From Burkholderiales bacterium (GTDB lineage Bacteria > Pseudomonadota > Gammaproteobacteria > Burkholderiales > Burkholderiaceae_C): a stretch of 64,000 nt of DNA. Every line of letters begins with the position of its first letter. The stretch's first letter is position 1. Shown piece after piece: positions 36,268 through 44,246 of this stretch. The position numbers and the translations under genes are program-made. The stretch lies in assembly GCA_017302505.1 (NCBI GenBank), contig JAFLDH010000001.1, positions 28,993 through 92,992 of the forward strand, given 5' to 3'. The notes beneath the pieces are model-generated. The model was not told the DNA's origin. It made no database searches and saw nothing but the letters and a program-made list of their open reading frames with translations.

Positions 36268-38040
36268 TCAATCCGCCTCGCAGGACGCGTGGCTCTCGGG
36301 GTCGGCCTCGCCGCACACGCGCGCCTTGCAGTCGCTTCGCTGCAGCACGCCTTCGCCGGCGCCGCGCAGCCCGGCAGCGTTGGCTTCGTCGGTGTCGAGG
36401 TGCAGTTCGAGCACCGCGCCGTCGTCGACACGCAGGGCGACATGGCGCAGCACCGTGCCGCGAGGCGTGTCGAGCGCGACCTCGATCTCGCCGCGGTTTT
36501 CGACGCCGAGCCGCCGGGCATCGGCGCTCGTCAGGTGCAGGTGGCGGCGCGCGACGATCAAACCCGTGGTGCGCAAGGTCCCTGCCGGCCCCGCCAGCGT
36601 GACCTCGGCGCTGCCCGCGAGATCGCCGGACAGGCGCAGCGGCGCATCGATGCCGAGCCGGATGGCCTCGGTGCGGCTGACCTCGATCTGGTTGGCAGCA
36701 CGGCAGGGCCCGACGACGCGCACGCGTTCGAGCCGGTCGCGCTCGCCGATCACGGAAACCGTTTCCTCGGCGGCGTAGAAGCCGGGCTGGCTGAGCGGTT
36801 GCAACACGCGCAGCGCGTGACCAGCCCCGAACAGGGCCTCGACGGCCGCCTGCGTGAGATGCACGTGGTGGGCCGAGATCGCCACCGGCATCGAGAAGTC
36901 CTGCAGCGGCGCGGAGCGCTCGGCGTGGCGCAGCACCTCCACGGTCTCGCGCGCGATGACCCACTGCTCGCGCGCCCGCACCGCCAGCACCGCCACCTGC
37001 GAGCGCGGTGCCTGCAGCTCGGCGACCGCGGCACCGGACGCGCCGAAGGCTTCGTTGCGGTCCTCGTCGACACGCACGCCGAGAAACTCCAGTCCCTCCA
37101 GGATGCGCCGTCGCAGCGCGGCGGAGTTCTCCCCTGCCCCGCCGGTGAAGGCGACGGCGTCGCAGCCGCCCATCGCCGCGGCGTAGGCGCCGATGTACTT
37201 GCGCACGCGGTAGGCGTGAACCTGCAGCGCCGTCCGGGCGCCGGCATGCCCCTGCCGGGCCTGGGCGTCGATCTCGCGCAGGTCCGGGCCGATGTCCGAC
37301 AGCGCCTTCAATCCACTGTCGCGGTACAGCGCCGCTTCGATCTGCGCCGGGTCGAGTCCGAGCGTGCGCGCGACGAACCCCGACACGCCGGGGTCCAGAT
37401 CGCCGCTGCGCGTGCCCATCACCAGCCCCTCCAGCGCCGTCATCCCCATCGAGGTGTCGATGGACCGGCCGCGGTCGATCGCACAAACGCTGGCACCGTT
37501 GCCGATGTGGCAGCTGACGATGCGCAGATGCTGGGGAGCCCTTTCCAGCGCGGCGCTCACAGCCTCGAGTACATGCTGGTGCGACAGACCATGAAAGCCG
37601 TAGCGGCGCACGCCGGCGTCGCGCCAGGCCTGCGGCACCGCATAGAGCGACGCCTGCTCGGGCATGCCGGCATGGAACGCGGTGTCAAACACCGCCACCT
37701 GCGGCAGGCCCGGCCAACGCTCGCGCGCCAGGCGGATGCCGGCCAGCGCGACCGGGTTGTGCTGGGGCGCCAGTGGGGCGGCCTGTTCGATCGCGCGCTC
37801 GATGTCCGCGTCGACAAGCACGGCCTCGTTCAGGCGGGGTCCGCCGTGCGCGACACGATGGCCGACGGCGGCGATCGCCGGCATGCCGGCATGGCGCAGT
37901 CGGCGCTCGATCTCGTCGAATGCCGCGGCATCGACCGCGGGGCGTTCGATCGTCGCCTCCATCAGCGGCGTGGCCGAAACCGGGTCGAAGACGCCGAACT
38001 TGAGCGTCGCGCTGCCGGCGTTGAGCGAGAGGATGTGCAT
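36268..38040 (-). CDS. Acetate kinase fused to a PduL-type phosphotransacylase
   Basis: 590 aa. Residues 1-380 are a complete acetate kinase: S-L-N-A-G-S-A-T-L-K-F, H-R-V-A-H-G-G, F-D-T-A-F-H, R-Y-G-F-H-G-L-S-H, H-I-G-N-G-A-S and F-T-G-G-A-G-E-N-S. From residue 384 a second domain starts M-P-V-A-I-S-A-H-H-V-H-L and continues with L-S-Q-P-G-F-Y-A-A-E-E-T-V, V-V-G-P-C-R-A-A-N-Q-I-E-V-S and A-R-R-H-L-H-L. These are the zinc-His marks of PduL, the phosphotransacylase that interconverts acyl-phosphate and acyl-CoA. One chain can thus take acetyl-phosphate to acetate plus ATP or to acetyl-CoA. A Cys-containing C-terminal tail of about 20 residues is extra. It is 18 bp before thiolase. Confidence 0.93.
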   Translation of the reverse strand: MHILSLNAGSATLKFGVFDPVSATPLMEATIERPAVDAAAFDEIERRLRHAGMPAIAAVGHRVAHGGPRLNEAVLVDADIERAIEQAAPLAPQHNPVALAGIRLARERWPGLPQVAVFDTAFHAGMPEQASLYAVPQAWRDAGVRRYGFHGLSHQHVLEAVSAALERAPQHLRIVSCHIGNGASVCAIDRGRSIDTSMGMTALEGLVMGTRSGDLDPGVSGFVARTLGLDPAQIEAALYRDSGLKALSDIGPDLREIDAQARQGHAGARTALQVHAYRVRKYIGAYAAAMGGCDAVAFTGGAGENSAALRRRILEGLEFLGVRVDEDRNEAFGASGAAVAELQAPRSQVAVLAVRAREQWVIARETVEVLRHAERSAPLQDFSMPVAISAHHVHLTQAAVEALFGAGHALRVLQPLSQPGFYAAEETVSVIGERDRLERVRVVGPCRAANQIEVSRTEAIRLGIDAPLRLSGDLAGSAEVTLAGPAGTLRTTGLIVARRHLHLTSADARRLGVENRGEIEVALDTPRGTVLRHVALRVDDGAVLELHLDTDEANAAGLRGAGEGVLQRSDCKARVCGEADPESHASCEAD

Positions 38041-38057
38041 GGCCCTGACCGGTGACT

Positions 38058-38837
38058 TCAATGGAACACCATGCCTTCGACATGGAAGCCGGCATCGACA
38101 TGCACAACTTCGCCGGTGATCGCCGATGCGTAGCGACTGGCCAGCAGCAGCGCCACGCGGCCGACCTCGCAGCCGTCCACGGTGCGCCGTTGCGGCGACC
38201 GGCGCGCGGCCTCGTCGAGCAGCTCGTCGAAGTGGGTGATGCCCGAAGCGGCCCGGGTGCGCACCGGCCCCGCGGAGATCGCGTTGACGCGGATGCCGGC
38301 GGGCCCGAGCTCGTGCGCGAGATAGCGCACCGAGGCCTCCAGGGCCGCCTTCACCGGTCCCATCACGTTGTAGTGCTCGACCACCTTCTCGGCGCCGTAG
38401 TAGCTCACCGTCGTGAGACTGCCGCCGTCGCGCATGAGCCGCTCGGCCAGGCGCGCCATGCGGATCAACGAGTGGCAGGACACCAGCATCGCCTCGGCGA
38501 ACCCGGCGCCCGAGCAGTCGGTGAGGCGGCCCTGCAGGTCTTCCTTGCGCGCCGACGCGATCGAGTGGAAGACGAAGTCGAGCTTCCCCCAGCGTTCGCG
38601 CAGCGCGTGGAACACCGTTTCCAGCTGCCCCTCCTGCAGCACGTTGCAAGGCAGCAGCTGTGCCTGCACCTCCTGCGCGAGCGGCGCGACGAAGGGCCGG
38701 GCCTTCTCGTTGTAGTAGGTCATGGCCAGTTCGGCGCCGGCACTGCGGAAGTGGCGCGCGGCAGACCAGGCCAGGCTGTCGGCGTTGGCCACGCCGACCA
38801 CGAGGCCTTTGCGGCCTGCCAGATCGATCACTTCCAC
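38058..38837 (-). CDS. fabI: Enoyl-ACP reductase, FabI type
   Basis: 259 aa, GTG start with a strong AAGGAGG 5 bp upstream. The SDR fold shows G-L-V-V-G-V-A-N-A-D-S-L-A-W for NAD and the FabI active site Y-Y-G-A-E-K-V-V-E-H-Y-N-V-M-G-P-V-K-A-A-L. FabI reduces enoyl-ACP, the last step of each fatty-acid elongation cycle. Spacing of the two active-site Tyr residues and Lys is that of FabI rather than FabV or FabL. It is 17 bp before the AckA-PduL gene. Probably an extra copy, giving bypass of an inhibited housekeeping enzyme or a lipid adaptation role (inference). Confidence 0.93.
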   Translation of the reverse strand: MEVIDLAGRKGLVVGVANADSLAWSAARHFRSAGAELAMTYYNEKARPFVAPLAQEVQAQLLPCNVLQEGQLETVFHALRERWGKLDFVFHSIASARKEDLQGRLTDCSGAGFAEAMLVSCHSLIRMARLAERLMRDGGSLTTVSYYGAEKVVEHYNVMGPVKAALEASVRYLAHELGPAGIRVNAISAGPVRTRAASGITHFDELLDEAARRSPQRRTVDGCEVGRVALLLASRYASAITGEVVHVDAGFHVEGMVFH

Positions 38838-38878
38838 GAAGTCCTCCTTGCTTGGTCGATGCAGAAGCCCGCGGGCGT

Positions 38879-39091
38879 TCAGCGCGGGCGGTCGTCGCCG
38901 CTGGCGGCGCGGACCACGAGGTACAGCAGCACCACGCACAGCCCGAGCAGCGCGTGCAGCCACCAGCCGAGCACGTGGGCCCGGTGCTCCAGCACCAGCA
39001 GCAACAGCGCGACGCCAGCGAAGATCCAGAAGATCCACATCGACCGGGCGCGGCCCGATTCAGTGCCGGTTTGCTTCTTCGGAGTGGTCAT
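38879..39091 (-). CDS. Small two-helix membrane protein (DUF2933-like without the His tail)
   Basis: 70 aa from ATG 39091 with GAGGGACG upstream. Two hydrophobic helices surround E-H-R-A-H-V-L-G-W-W-L-H, reminiscent of the helix pair of DUF2933 proteins, but the Gly/His tail is missing. It lies between fabI and a periplasmic protein gene with 41 and 10 bp gaps. No function can be given. Confidence 0.6.
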   Translation of the reverse strand: MTTPKKQTGTESGRARSMWIFWIFAGVALLLLVLEHRAHVLGWWLHALLGLCVVLLYLVVRAASGDDRPR

Positions 39092-39101
39092 GGCCCGTCC
39101 C

Positions 39102-39593
39102 TCAGGGCTGGTTGCGGTGCGGTGACCACGCCTGGACCGCAAACTCGATCTCGTCGGTGCGCTGCGGCAGCCGCACCCAGACCCGGAAGCGGTACGGCCC
39201 ATCCTTGGCCACGCCGAAGACCTGGCCGTAGCTGGCCTGGTCGTTGACCTTCATCGGCAGCAGGTACTTCGCCGGCTCGTCGACGATGCCGGTTTCGCTG
39301 AGCTGCGCGCGCACAACCGCGTCCTCGATGCGACGGCCGCTCGCGCTGTCGTAGAGCGCCACGACGAGGTGATGCACCTGGCCACCGCCCTTGGGCGGAC
39401 CGCCGTGCAGATCGGCCAGGGCATGCTTGTCCGCCACGACCGCGGCCGGCACGAGCCCCCAGTAGAGGGTGACGCCGGACCGCTCCAGCCGGCTCTGGGC
39501 CAGCGCGGGGCTCAGCATCGTGGCCAGCAGCAGCAACAGCCACGTGGTGGTCGCGAAACGCCGGCGTATCGCTGGCAGCGGGATGGTTCTCAT
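39102..39593 (-). CDS. Periplasmic beta-rich protein (function unknown)
   Basis: 163 aa from ATG 39593 after AGGAG. A long positively charged signal peptide ends in L-S-P-A-L-A-Q. The mature part is short beta strands with V-T-L-Y-W-G-L-V-P, Q-V-H-H-L-V-V-A-L-Y-D and Y-R-F-R-V-W-V-R-L, and looks like an immunoglobulin-like fold. His pairs (V-H-H and D-L-H-G-G) may bind metal. I do not recognise a named family. It is placed directly before the PhaC-like gene in transcription order reversed, that is, downstream of it by 31 bp. Confidence 0.6.
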   Translation of the reverse strand: MRTIPLPAIRRRFATTTWLLLLLATMLSPALAQSRLERSGVTLYWGLVPAAVVADKHALADLHGGPPKGGGQVHHLVVALYDSASGRRIEDAVVRAQLSETGIVDEPAKYLLPMKVNDQASYGQVFGVAKDGPYRFRVWVRLPQRTDEIEFAVQAWSPHRNQP

Positions 39594-39624
39594 CGTGGGC
39601 TCCTCGTGACGGTCGGTCTGCCGG

Positions 39625-41304
39625 TCAGCGGGCATAGAGCTGCTGGAACAGCACCTCGGCCCACAGGTCGCGGCTCGTGCGCCACGACTCCCAGGCCTGG
39701 GCACACGCATCGGCACCGACGCGCTCCAGCTGGTACCAGGGATTGGCCGTGCGGTCCGGGTCGTGCGCGCCCCACTGGTCGAGCCACTCCCGTGTCCATG
39801 GCAGCCAGGCCAGGGCCGGCGTCGCCTTCACGGACCAGACCTTCCGGCTGACCCGCATCGGATGAAGTTCGCGCAGCACGCGTGCCGATTCCGGCGTGAC
39901 CGCCATGCGGACCCACGGCGAGACCCATTGCGCGTAGGCACGCTCGGCGGCCTCGGACAGCGCCTGCACCTGGTCGAATCCAGCCGGGTTGGCGTCGAAC
40001 GGCAGGTCCTCGAGGCGGCGCGCTTCGAAGCGGGCGCCGGTGGCGGCGTCGCCGGTGGCGGTATCGTCGAGAACCATCTCGTAGAGACCGGGCGCAAGGT
40101 CCTGGATCGTTCCGGCGTGGTGCAGGATGGCGCGGTGCTCGCGCCGCGCCACGCCCGCCGACACGAAGATGCCGAGGTGGCCCACCTGCTTGTGCAGCAG
40201 ATAGACGACGCGCTGGCCGGCAGCCACCAGATCCTCGGTCGTCGGAAACACTTCCTTGAGCCAACCCAGCGCCTGGTGCGGCGGCGTGATGTTGTCGCCG
40301 TAGGAGCTGAAGATCACCAGCGGCGCCCCGATGCGCTTGAGGTCGGCACGGCAATGGCCGTCGACCACGACTTCCCCGTCTTCGAGCCGGTTGCCGACGA
40401 ACAGCTCACCGGCGATGGCCAGCATCTCCTCGCGGGCCAGCTGGTAGAAGCCGTTCCACCAGCGCTCGAACTCCAGGAAGCGGTCGTGTTCGACCTCCGG
40501 CTGCGCAAAGAGCGTGTCGTACTTCCTGAACACGCCCTCGGGCCGCAACGCCTCGAAGTTCTGCACCAGCCAGGCGCCGTCGAAGCGGCCGTTGCCCAGG
40601 TCCGACAGCCAGTGCGCCGGCCAGACGCCGCCGGTGAAGCCGCCGAGCAGGCGCATCGGGTTGATACCGCGCTCGCCCGCCCAGTACGACAGCGGCGAGC
40701 CGTTCAGCACGGCCAGCGCCGCACGCTGCTCGCAATGCGACAGGGCCAGCGTGATCGCCCAGCCGCCCTGGCAATTGCCGTAGACGATCGGCGCCTTGCC
40801 GCGATGGCGCCTGGCGACGATGTCGATGAAGGCCGCCAGCGTCTGCACGACGGCCCCCATCGTCTGGCCTTCGACCGGCTCCGGGTCGAAGACGACGAAG
40901 TAGACCGGATGGCCTTCGAGCAGCGCCATGCCGACTTCCGAATCGCGCTTGAAGCCGCCGATGCCGGGGCCATGTCCGGCGCGCGGGTCGACGACGATCA
41001 CCGGTGCGGCACCCTTGCGCACGTGCATCTCGAGTGCGTCGGTGCCGCAGCGCGTGACGCGCAGCAGCCGGTAGTTCGACGGCGGATCGAGATCGCGACC
41101 GTCTGCCACCGGCTCGGACTCGAAGTGCAGCAGGGGCGGCATGCCCGCGGCCTCGTGCGCGCTCATGTTGGCTGCACGTTCGCGCAGCGTGTCGGCCGCC
41201 GCGGTGGCGCGCCACAGTGCGTCCAGCCAGTAGCGGACGGCCATGAGACCGGGTGCGAGAGCCGCAGGCGCGGCCTCGGCGGCGGTGGTGTTCGGTGTCG
41301 GCAT
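39625..41304 (-). CDS. DUF3141-type alpha/beta hydrolase related to PHA synthase
   Basis: 559 aa. The nucleophile elbow G-N-C-Q-G-G-W-A uses Cys, as in PhaC (G-x-C-x-G-G). The acid is probably in F-S-S-Y-G-D-N-I-T-P-P and the base in K-Q-V-G-H-L-G-I-F; both blocks have PhaC equivalents. DUF3141 proteins are often annotated as PHB-synthase-like with no proven reaction. Proteins of the family are often longer (700 or more aa), so this is a compact form. It is downstream of a CopZ-like gene (12 bp) and in the same run as FabI, AckA-PduL and thiolase, supporting an acyl-CoA or polyester role (inference). Confidence 0.82.
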   Translation of the reverse strand: MPTPNTTAAEAAPAALAPGLMAVRYWLDALWRATAAADTLRERAANMSAHEAAGMPPLLHFESEPVADGRDLDPPSNYRLLRVTRCGTDALEMHVRKGAAPVIVVDPRAGHGPGIGGFKRDSEVGMALLEGHPVYFVVFDPEPVEGQTMGAVVQTLAAFIDIVARRHRGKAPIVYGNCQGGWAITLALSHCEQRAALAVLNGSPLSYWAGERGINPMRLLGGFTGGVWPAHWLSDLGNGRFDGAWLVQNFEALRPEGVFRKYDTLFAQPEVEHDRFLEFERWWNGFYQLAREEMLAIAGELFVGNRLEDGEVVVDGHCRADLKRIGAPLVIFSSYGDNITPPHQALGWLKEVFPTTEDLVAAGQRVVYLLHKQVGHLGIFVSAGVARREHRAILHHAGTIQDLAPGLYEMVLDDTATGDAATGARFEARRLEDLPFDANPAGFDQVQALSEAAERAYAQWVSPWVRMAVTPESARVLRELHPMRVSRKVWSVKATPALAWLPWTREWLDQWGAHDPDRTANPWYQLERVGADACAQAWESWRTSRDLWAEVLFQQLYAR

Positions 41305-41316
41305 GACGTCTCAACC

Positions 41317-41616
41317 TCAGCAGCAGCCGCCACGGCCCTTGGCAGGTGCACCGGCGCCCGCGCCACAGCCACCGACGGGGCGCGGGTGCGCGGCCGGCGC
41401 GCCCGTCGCGACACGCGCCTCATAGCCGGCTTCAACCAGTGCGGCGACCAGTTCCGGCACCTGGTGCGCAGCATGCTCACCGCGGACACGCGCGATGCCG
41501 CTGCCGAGATCGACCTCGACGTGCTGCACGCCCGGAACACGCTCGAGCGCCTTGGTGACGGACGCGACACAGGACCCGCAGGTCATGCCGTCGACTTTGA
41601 GTTCAGTGGTTTGCAT
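41317..41616 (-). CDS. copZ: Heavy-metal-associated (CopZ-like) chaperone with Cys-rich tail
   Basis: 99 aa from ATG 41616 (AAAGGAG 7 bp upstream). Residues 1-68 are an HMA domain with the metal loop G-M-T-C-G-S-C. The last 30 residues are extra: a Pro/His/Gly stretch ending in G-G-C and then G-G-C-C, three further Cys not present in CopZ. The HMA domain carries Cu+ to ATPases such as the CopA at 45622. The Cys tail may form a second site or mediate membrane or partner contact (inference). 17 bp separate it from the DUF2933-like gene. Confidence 0.88.
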   Translation of the reverse strand: MQTTELKVDGMTCGSCVASVTKALERVPGVQHVEVDLGSGIARVRGEHAAHQVPELVAALVEAGYEARVATGAPAAHPRPVGGCGAGAGAPAKGRGGCC

Positions 41617-41633
41617 ATCGAGCTCCTTTGGTC

Positions 41634-41921
41634 TCAGTGCTGGTGGCCGCCCTGGCCACCGGGGGGAAGTTGGCGCGCGTCGTCCTTGGGCTTCGTGTCC
41701 GACGCGCCGCCGTGGCCGCCGTGGCCGCCGTGACCGAAGAAGTGCAGCAGCGGGCAGGCCAGCAGGATCAGAAACGGCAGCAGTGTCACGAGGTGCGCGC
41801 TGTGGCGGAAGAACATCCAGGCCACCGCAGCGGCCAGACCGATCCACAGCAGCCATTGGTTGATGCGGGACCAGTTCGGGCCGGACGGGCGACCGTTGCC
41901 GTGTTCATGGGATTGGTTCAT
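41634..41921 (-). CDS. DUF2933-type small membrane protein with Gly/His tail, copy 2
   Basis: 95 aa from ATG 41921 (AGGAG 9 bp upstream). A His-containing N-terminus, two helices with H-S-A-H-L-V-T-L-L-P between them, then L-L-H-F-F-G-H-G-G-H-G-G-H-G-G and a second His-rich end. It matches the DUF2933 family. The tail is almost the same as in the protein at 20885. A metal-buffering role at the inner membrane is plausible because the neighbour is a CopZ-like chaperone. Confidence 0.78.
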   Translation of the reverse strand: MNQSHEHGNGRPSGPNWSRINQWLLWIGLAAAVAWMFFRHSAHLVTLLPFLILLACPLLHFFGHGGHGGHGGASDTKPKDDARQLPPGGQGGHQH

Positions 41922-41952
41922 GGAGGATCTCCTGGTTGGTGGGCTGCATCGG

Positions 41953-42240
41953 TCACTGGTTCTTGTGGAACTTCGCGTGGTCGTGAAGGGGCTTCGCCTT
42001 CGACTTGGCCTGAACACCGGACGCCGCTTCGGCCGGCACACAGGCGATGGGCCTGGCCGAAGGCGCATTGCGCTCGGCGCCATGCTCATGGCGCTTCATG
42101 GCGCCGGCATCGCAATTCAAGGGCATGGATGCCGCGGCAGCGGCAGCCGGGACAGTCGCCGGACGCTCCTGCGCCAACGCGGCGGCAGCACCGAGCGCAA
42201 GCACGACAAAGAACGACAGCGGAACGAGGGGGGTGCGCAT
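41953..42240 (-). CDS. Small secreted protein, K-N-Q family member 1
   Basis: 95 aa with a signal peptide (F-F-V-V-L-A-L-G-A-A-A-A-L-A-Q) and GGAG before ATG 42240. The mature part has one Cys before R-H-E-H, a second Cys in I-A-C-V-P, and ends L-H-D-H-A-K-F-H-K-N-Q. The protein at 55012 has the same order: Cys, R-H-D-H, P-C-A-P and P-H-N-H-A-T-F-N-K-N-Q. Both follow a member of the other small Cys family. Two Cys and several His in a short secreted chain suggest metal binding (inference). No named family is known to me. Confidence 0.7.
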   Translation of the reverse strand: MRTPLVPLSFFVVLALGAAAALAQERPATVPAAAAAASMPLNCDAGAMKRHEHGAERNAPSARPIACVPAEAASGVQAKSKAKPLHDHAKFHKNQ

Positions 42241-42380
42241 GGCAAAACTCCAACGGACAGGAAAACACGGAACGAAGACCCGAATGGGGAATGCCGTCGC
42301 CTGACAGCGCCGCTGCGGGCGCGGGGGCGGACGGAAGGCAGGACGCTGCGCGGATCAGGTCCGCGAGGCGTCCGGGCGTA

Positions 42381-42797
42381 TCAGAGCGCGAGGCGCTGGA
42401 ACGCGATGCGCGGCGGGGGCCCGCCGGGCAGGTGTGGCGAGTCGACAACCAACCGAACGACCGTGGGTTCGGCCAGACCGGACATCAAAAGGAAGTCGGA
42501 CACCGGCGGGGCGAGACCAAGCGCGGCCAAAGCGTCACCGGCAACCTTCAACTGCGGAGCGCCGATCGAGGATTTCTCGCAGAACTCCAGGCAGTTGACC
42601 TTGGCCGCGTCGCCCTGCTCGTCACCGTGAAGGTGCTTCTGTGCAGTTTGGCTGGCGGCCGTCGTCGCCGCGTCGGAGCGGTGATGCACCGGCTCTCCCA
42701 ATGCGCAGGCGTTGGCCACACCCATCGCGAGGCCGAACAGCCACACGAGCAGCACCTGGGCTGCCCATCGGCGGAGACGTCGGCGATCGCTGAACAT
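42381..42797 (-). CDS. Small secreted Cys protein, member 2 of the three-member family
   Basis: 138 aa from ATG 42797. The helix V-L-L-V-W-L-F-G-L-A-M-G-V-A-N-A-C, the pair C-L-E-F-C and the end P-P-P-R-I-A-F-Q-R-L-A-L match the proteins at 1854 and 55411. It is the first gene of the run that goes to CopZ, FabI, AckA-PduL and thiolase, with the K-N-Q gene 140 bp downstream. An operator-like site lies 90 bp upstream. The start has no clear ribosome-binding site; a start at 42842 is possible. Confidence 0.68.
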   Translation of the reverse strand: MFSDRRRLRRWAAQVLLVWLFGLAMGVANACALGEPVHHRSDAATTAASQTAQKHLHGDEQGDAAKVNCLEFCEKSSIGAPQLKVAGDALAALGLAPPVSDFLLMSGLAEPTVVRLVVDSPHLPGGPPPRIAFQRLAL

Positions 42798-42886
42798 GGA
42801 TGAAGCGCTGGCGAGACAAGGCAGATTCGTGGAGCCGAGCATAGCCGCGTACTCGTCACCGCCATTTGATCGGCATCAACAACGTC

Positions 42887-42906
42887 TGCGTAGTCGGCTA
42901 CGGACT
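42887..42906 (-). promoter_or_regulatory. MerR-type operator core upstream of the small secreted gene pair
   Basis: On the minus strand the core contains a perfect dyad CGTAG-N4-CTACG (42889-42902). It agrees with the 2374-2393 core at 17 of 20 positions. The -35 part is poorer than at 2371 (CGGAGT), so promoter activity is less sure. Distance to the gene start at 42797 is about 90 bp, the same as at 2371 to 2492, which argues for a shared regulator. Confidence 0.55.
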
Positions 42907-42950
42907 CCGGTCCCGACCAAGCGCTCAATGCAACGGGTCGCGGCACCCCT

Positions 42951-44240
42951 TCACTGCTGCCGCTCAACCAGCGCGCCAAGCAGTGCCAGCAGCCGCTCGG
43001 ACAAAGGCCGTCGGTGCCAGGCGTTGAGGTCGATGGAGCTGCCGAGCGCAGCATCACGTTCGAAGTCTTCGCGCAGGCGCGCCGCCAGCGCGCGATCAGG
43101 CAAGGCAAGATTGAGTTCGTCGTTCAGGCCGAACGACCGGTTGTCGAAGTTGCTGGACCCGACGACGACCCACAGCTCGTCGACGAGCAGCACCTTGCTG
43201 TGGTTCATGCCGGGTTCGTACTCCAGCACTTCCACGCCGGCGCCGAGCAGGTCCCCATACCGGCGCCGACTCGCCCGCCGTGCGATCGGGTGGTTGTTGA
43301 AAGCGCCCGGCACGACGACCTGCACACGCACGCCGCGGCGCACCGCCTTTCGCAGTTCGGCGCGCATGCTGCGGTCCGGCAGAAAGTAAGGCGAGGCGAT
43401 GCGGATCGACCGGCGAGCGCCGGCGATCAGCAACTGGAACAACATGCGCGCCCGCGTCGCCCGTCCCGCCGAGGGCGTGCCCGTCACGACGATCGCATCG
43501 CTGCCCACGGCGGGCGTGCTGCCGAGAGCGCGGCAGTGGAAGAAGGATCCCGGATCGGTGAGCAGCTGGCCCGTGCTTTCGAGCCAGTTCTCGGCAAAGG
43601 CGGATTGCACCGAAGTGACGATGGTTCCTTCGAGCCGCACCATGGTGTCGCGCCACGGCGGCTGCCCGGGCGGCCCGGTGTCCCACCAGCTCGCGATACC
43701 GGCGCCGCCGACGAACGCGACCTCACCATCGACGACGATCAGTTCGCGGTGCGTGCGGTTGTTGAACCGCTTCAACGTGTGCCAGCGCACCGGCTGGTAC
43801 CAGGCTACCTCGCCGCCGGCCGCACGCAGCCCGTCGAAGTATGCGCTGGGCGTTCGCCAGCTGCCGATTGCGTCGATGACGAGCCGCACGCGGATGCCGG
43901 CGCGCGCGCGTTCGGCCAGCAGGCTGACCAGCCTGTCCGCCACCGCGCTCACGTGGAACACGTAGGCTTCCAGGTGCACGCTGCAACGGGCGCCGGCGAT
44001 GGCGGCAAACTCCGCGGCATAGAACGCGACCCCGTTTGTCAGCACCTCGATCGAGGCTGTCTTGGCGACGGGAGCATCGACCAGCGCCGCGAGCAGGCCC
44101 ATGAACTCGTGATCTTCCGGCGATGGGAGGCGGTCATCGATGTCGTATGGCAGACCGGGTTCGACCAGTACCAGCACGAACAGCAGGCCCAGCAGCGACG
44201 CGCTGGCCAGCAGGAACAGGTGCCACAACTGGAACGTCAA
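42951..44240 (-). CDS. Phospholipase D family protein, cardiolipin-synthase-like
   Basis: 429 aa from a TTG with no clear ribosome-binding site. An N-terminal membrane helix (residues 5-27) is followed by two HKD motifs: H-R-E-L-I-V-V-D-G-E-V-A-F-V-G-G and H-S-K-V-L-L-V-D-E-L-W-V-V-V-G-S-S-N. The first motif has Arg where HKD has Lys-like spacing (H-R-E-L), common in ClsB-type proteins. It transfers phosphatidyl groups to make cardiolipin or a related lipid. Its stop lies in the gap before the secreted gene cluster; the MgtC gene is 6 bp upstream. Confidence 0.87.
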   Translation of the reverse strand: MTFQLWHLFLLASASLLGLLFVLVLVEPGLPYDIDDRLPSPEDHEFMGLLAALVDAPVAKTASIEVLTNGVAFYAAEFAAIAGARCSVHLEAYVFHVSAVADRLVSLLAERARAGIRVRLVIDAIGSWRTPSAYFDGLRAAGGEVAWYQPVRWHTLKRFNNRTHRELIVVDGEVAFVGGAGIASWWDTGPPGQPPWRDTMVRLEGTIVTSVQSAFAENWLESTGQLLTDPGSFFHCRALGSTPAVGSDAIVVTGTPSAGRATRARMLFQLLIAGARRSIRIASPYFLPDRSMRAELRKAVRRGVRVQVVVPGAFNNHPIARRASRRRYGDLLGAGVEVLEYEPGMNHSKVLLVDELWVVVGSSNFDNRSFGLNDELNLALPDRALAARLREDFERDAALGSSIDLNAWHRRPLSERLLALLGALVERQQ

Positions 44241-44246
44241 CGCGGC

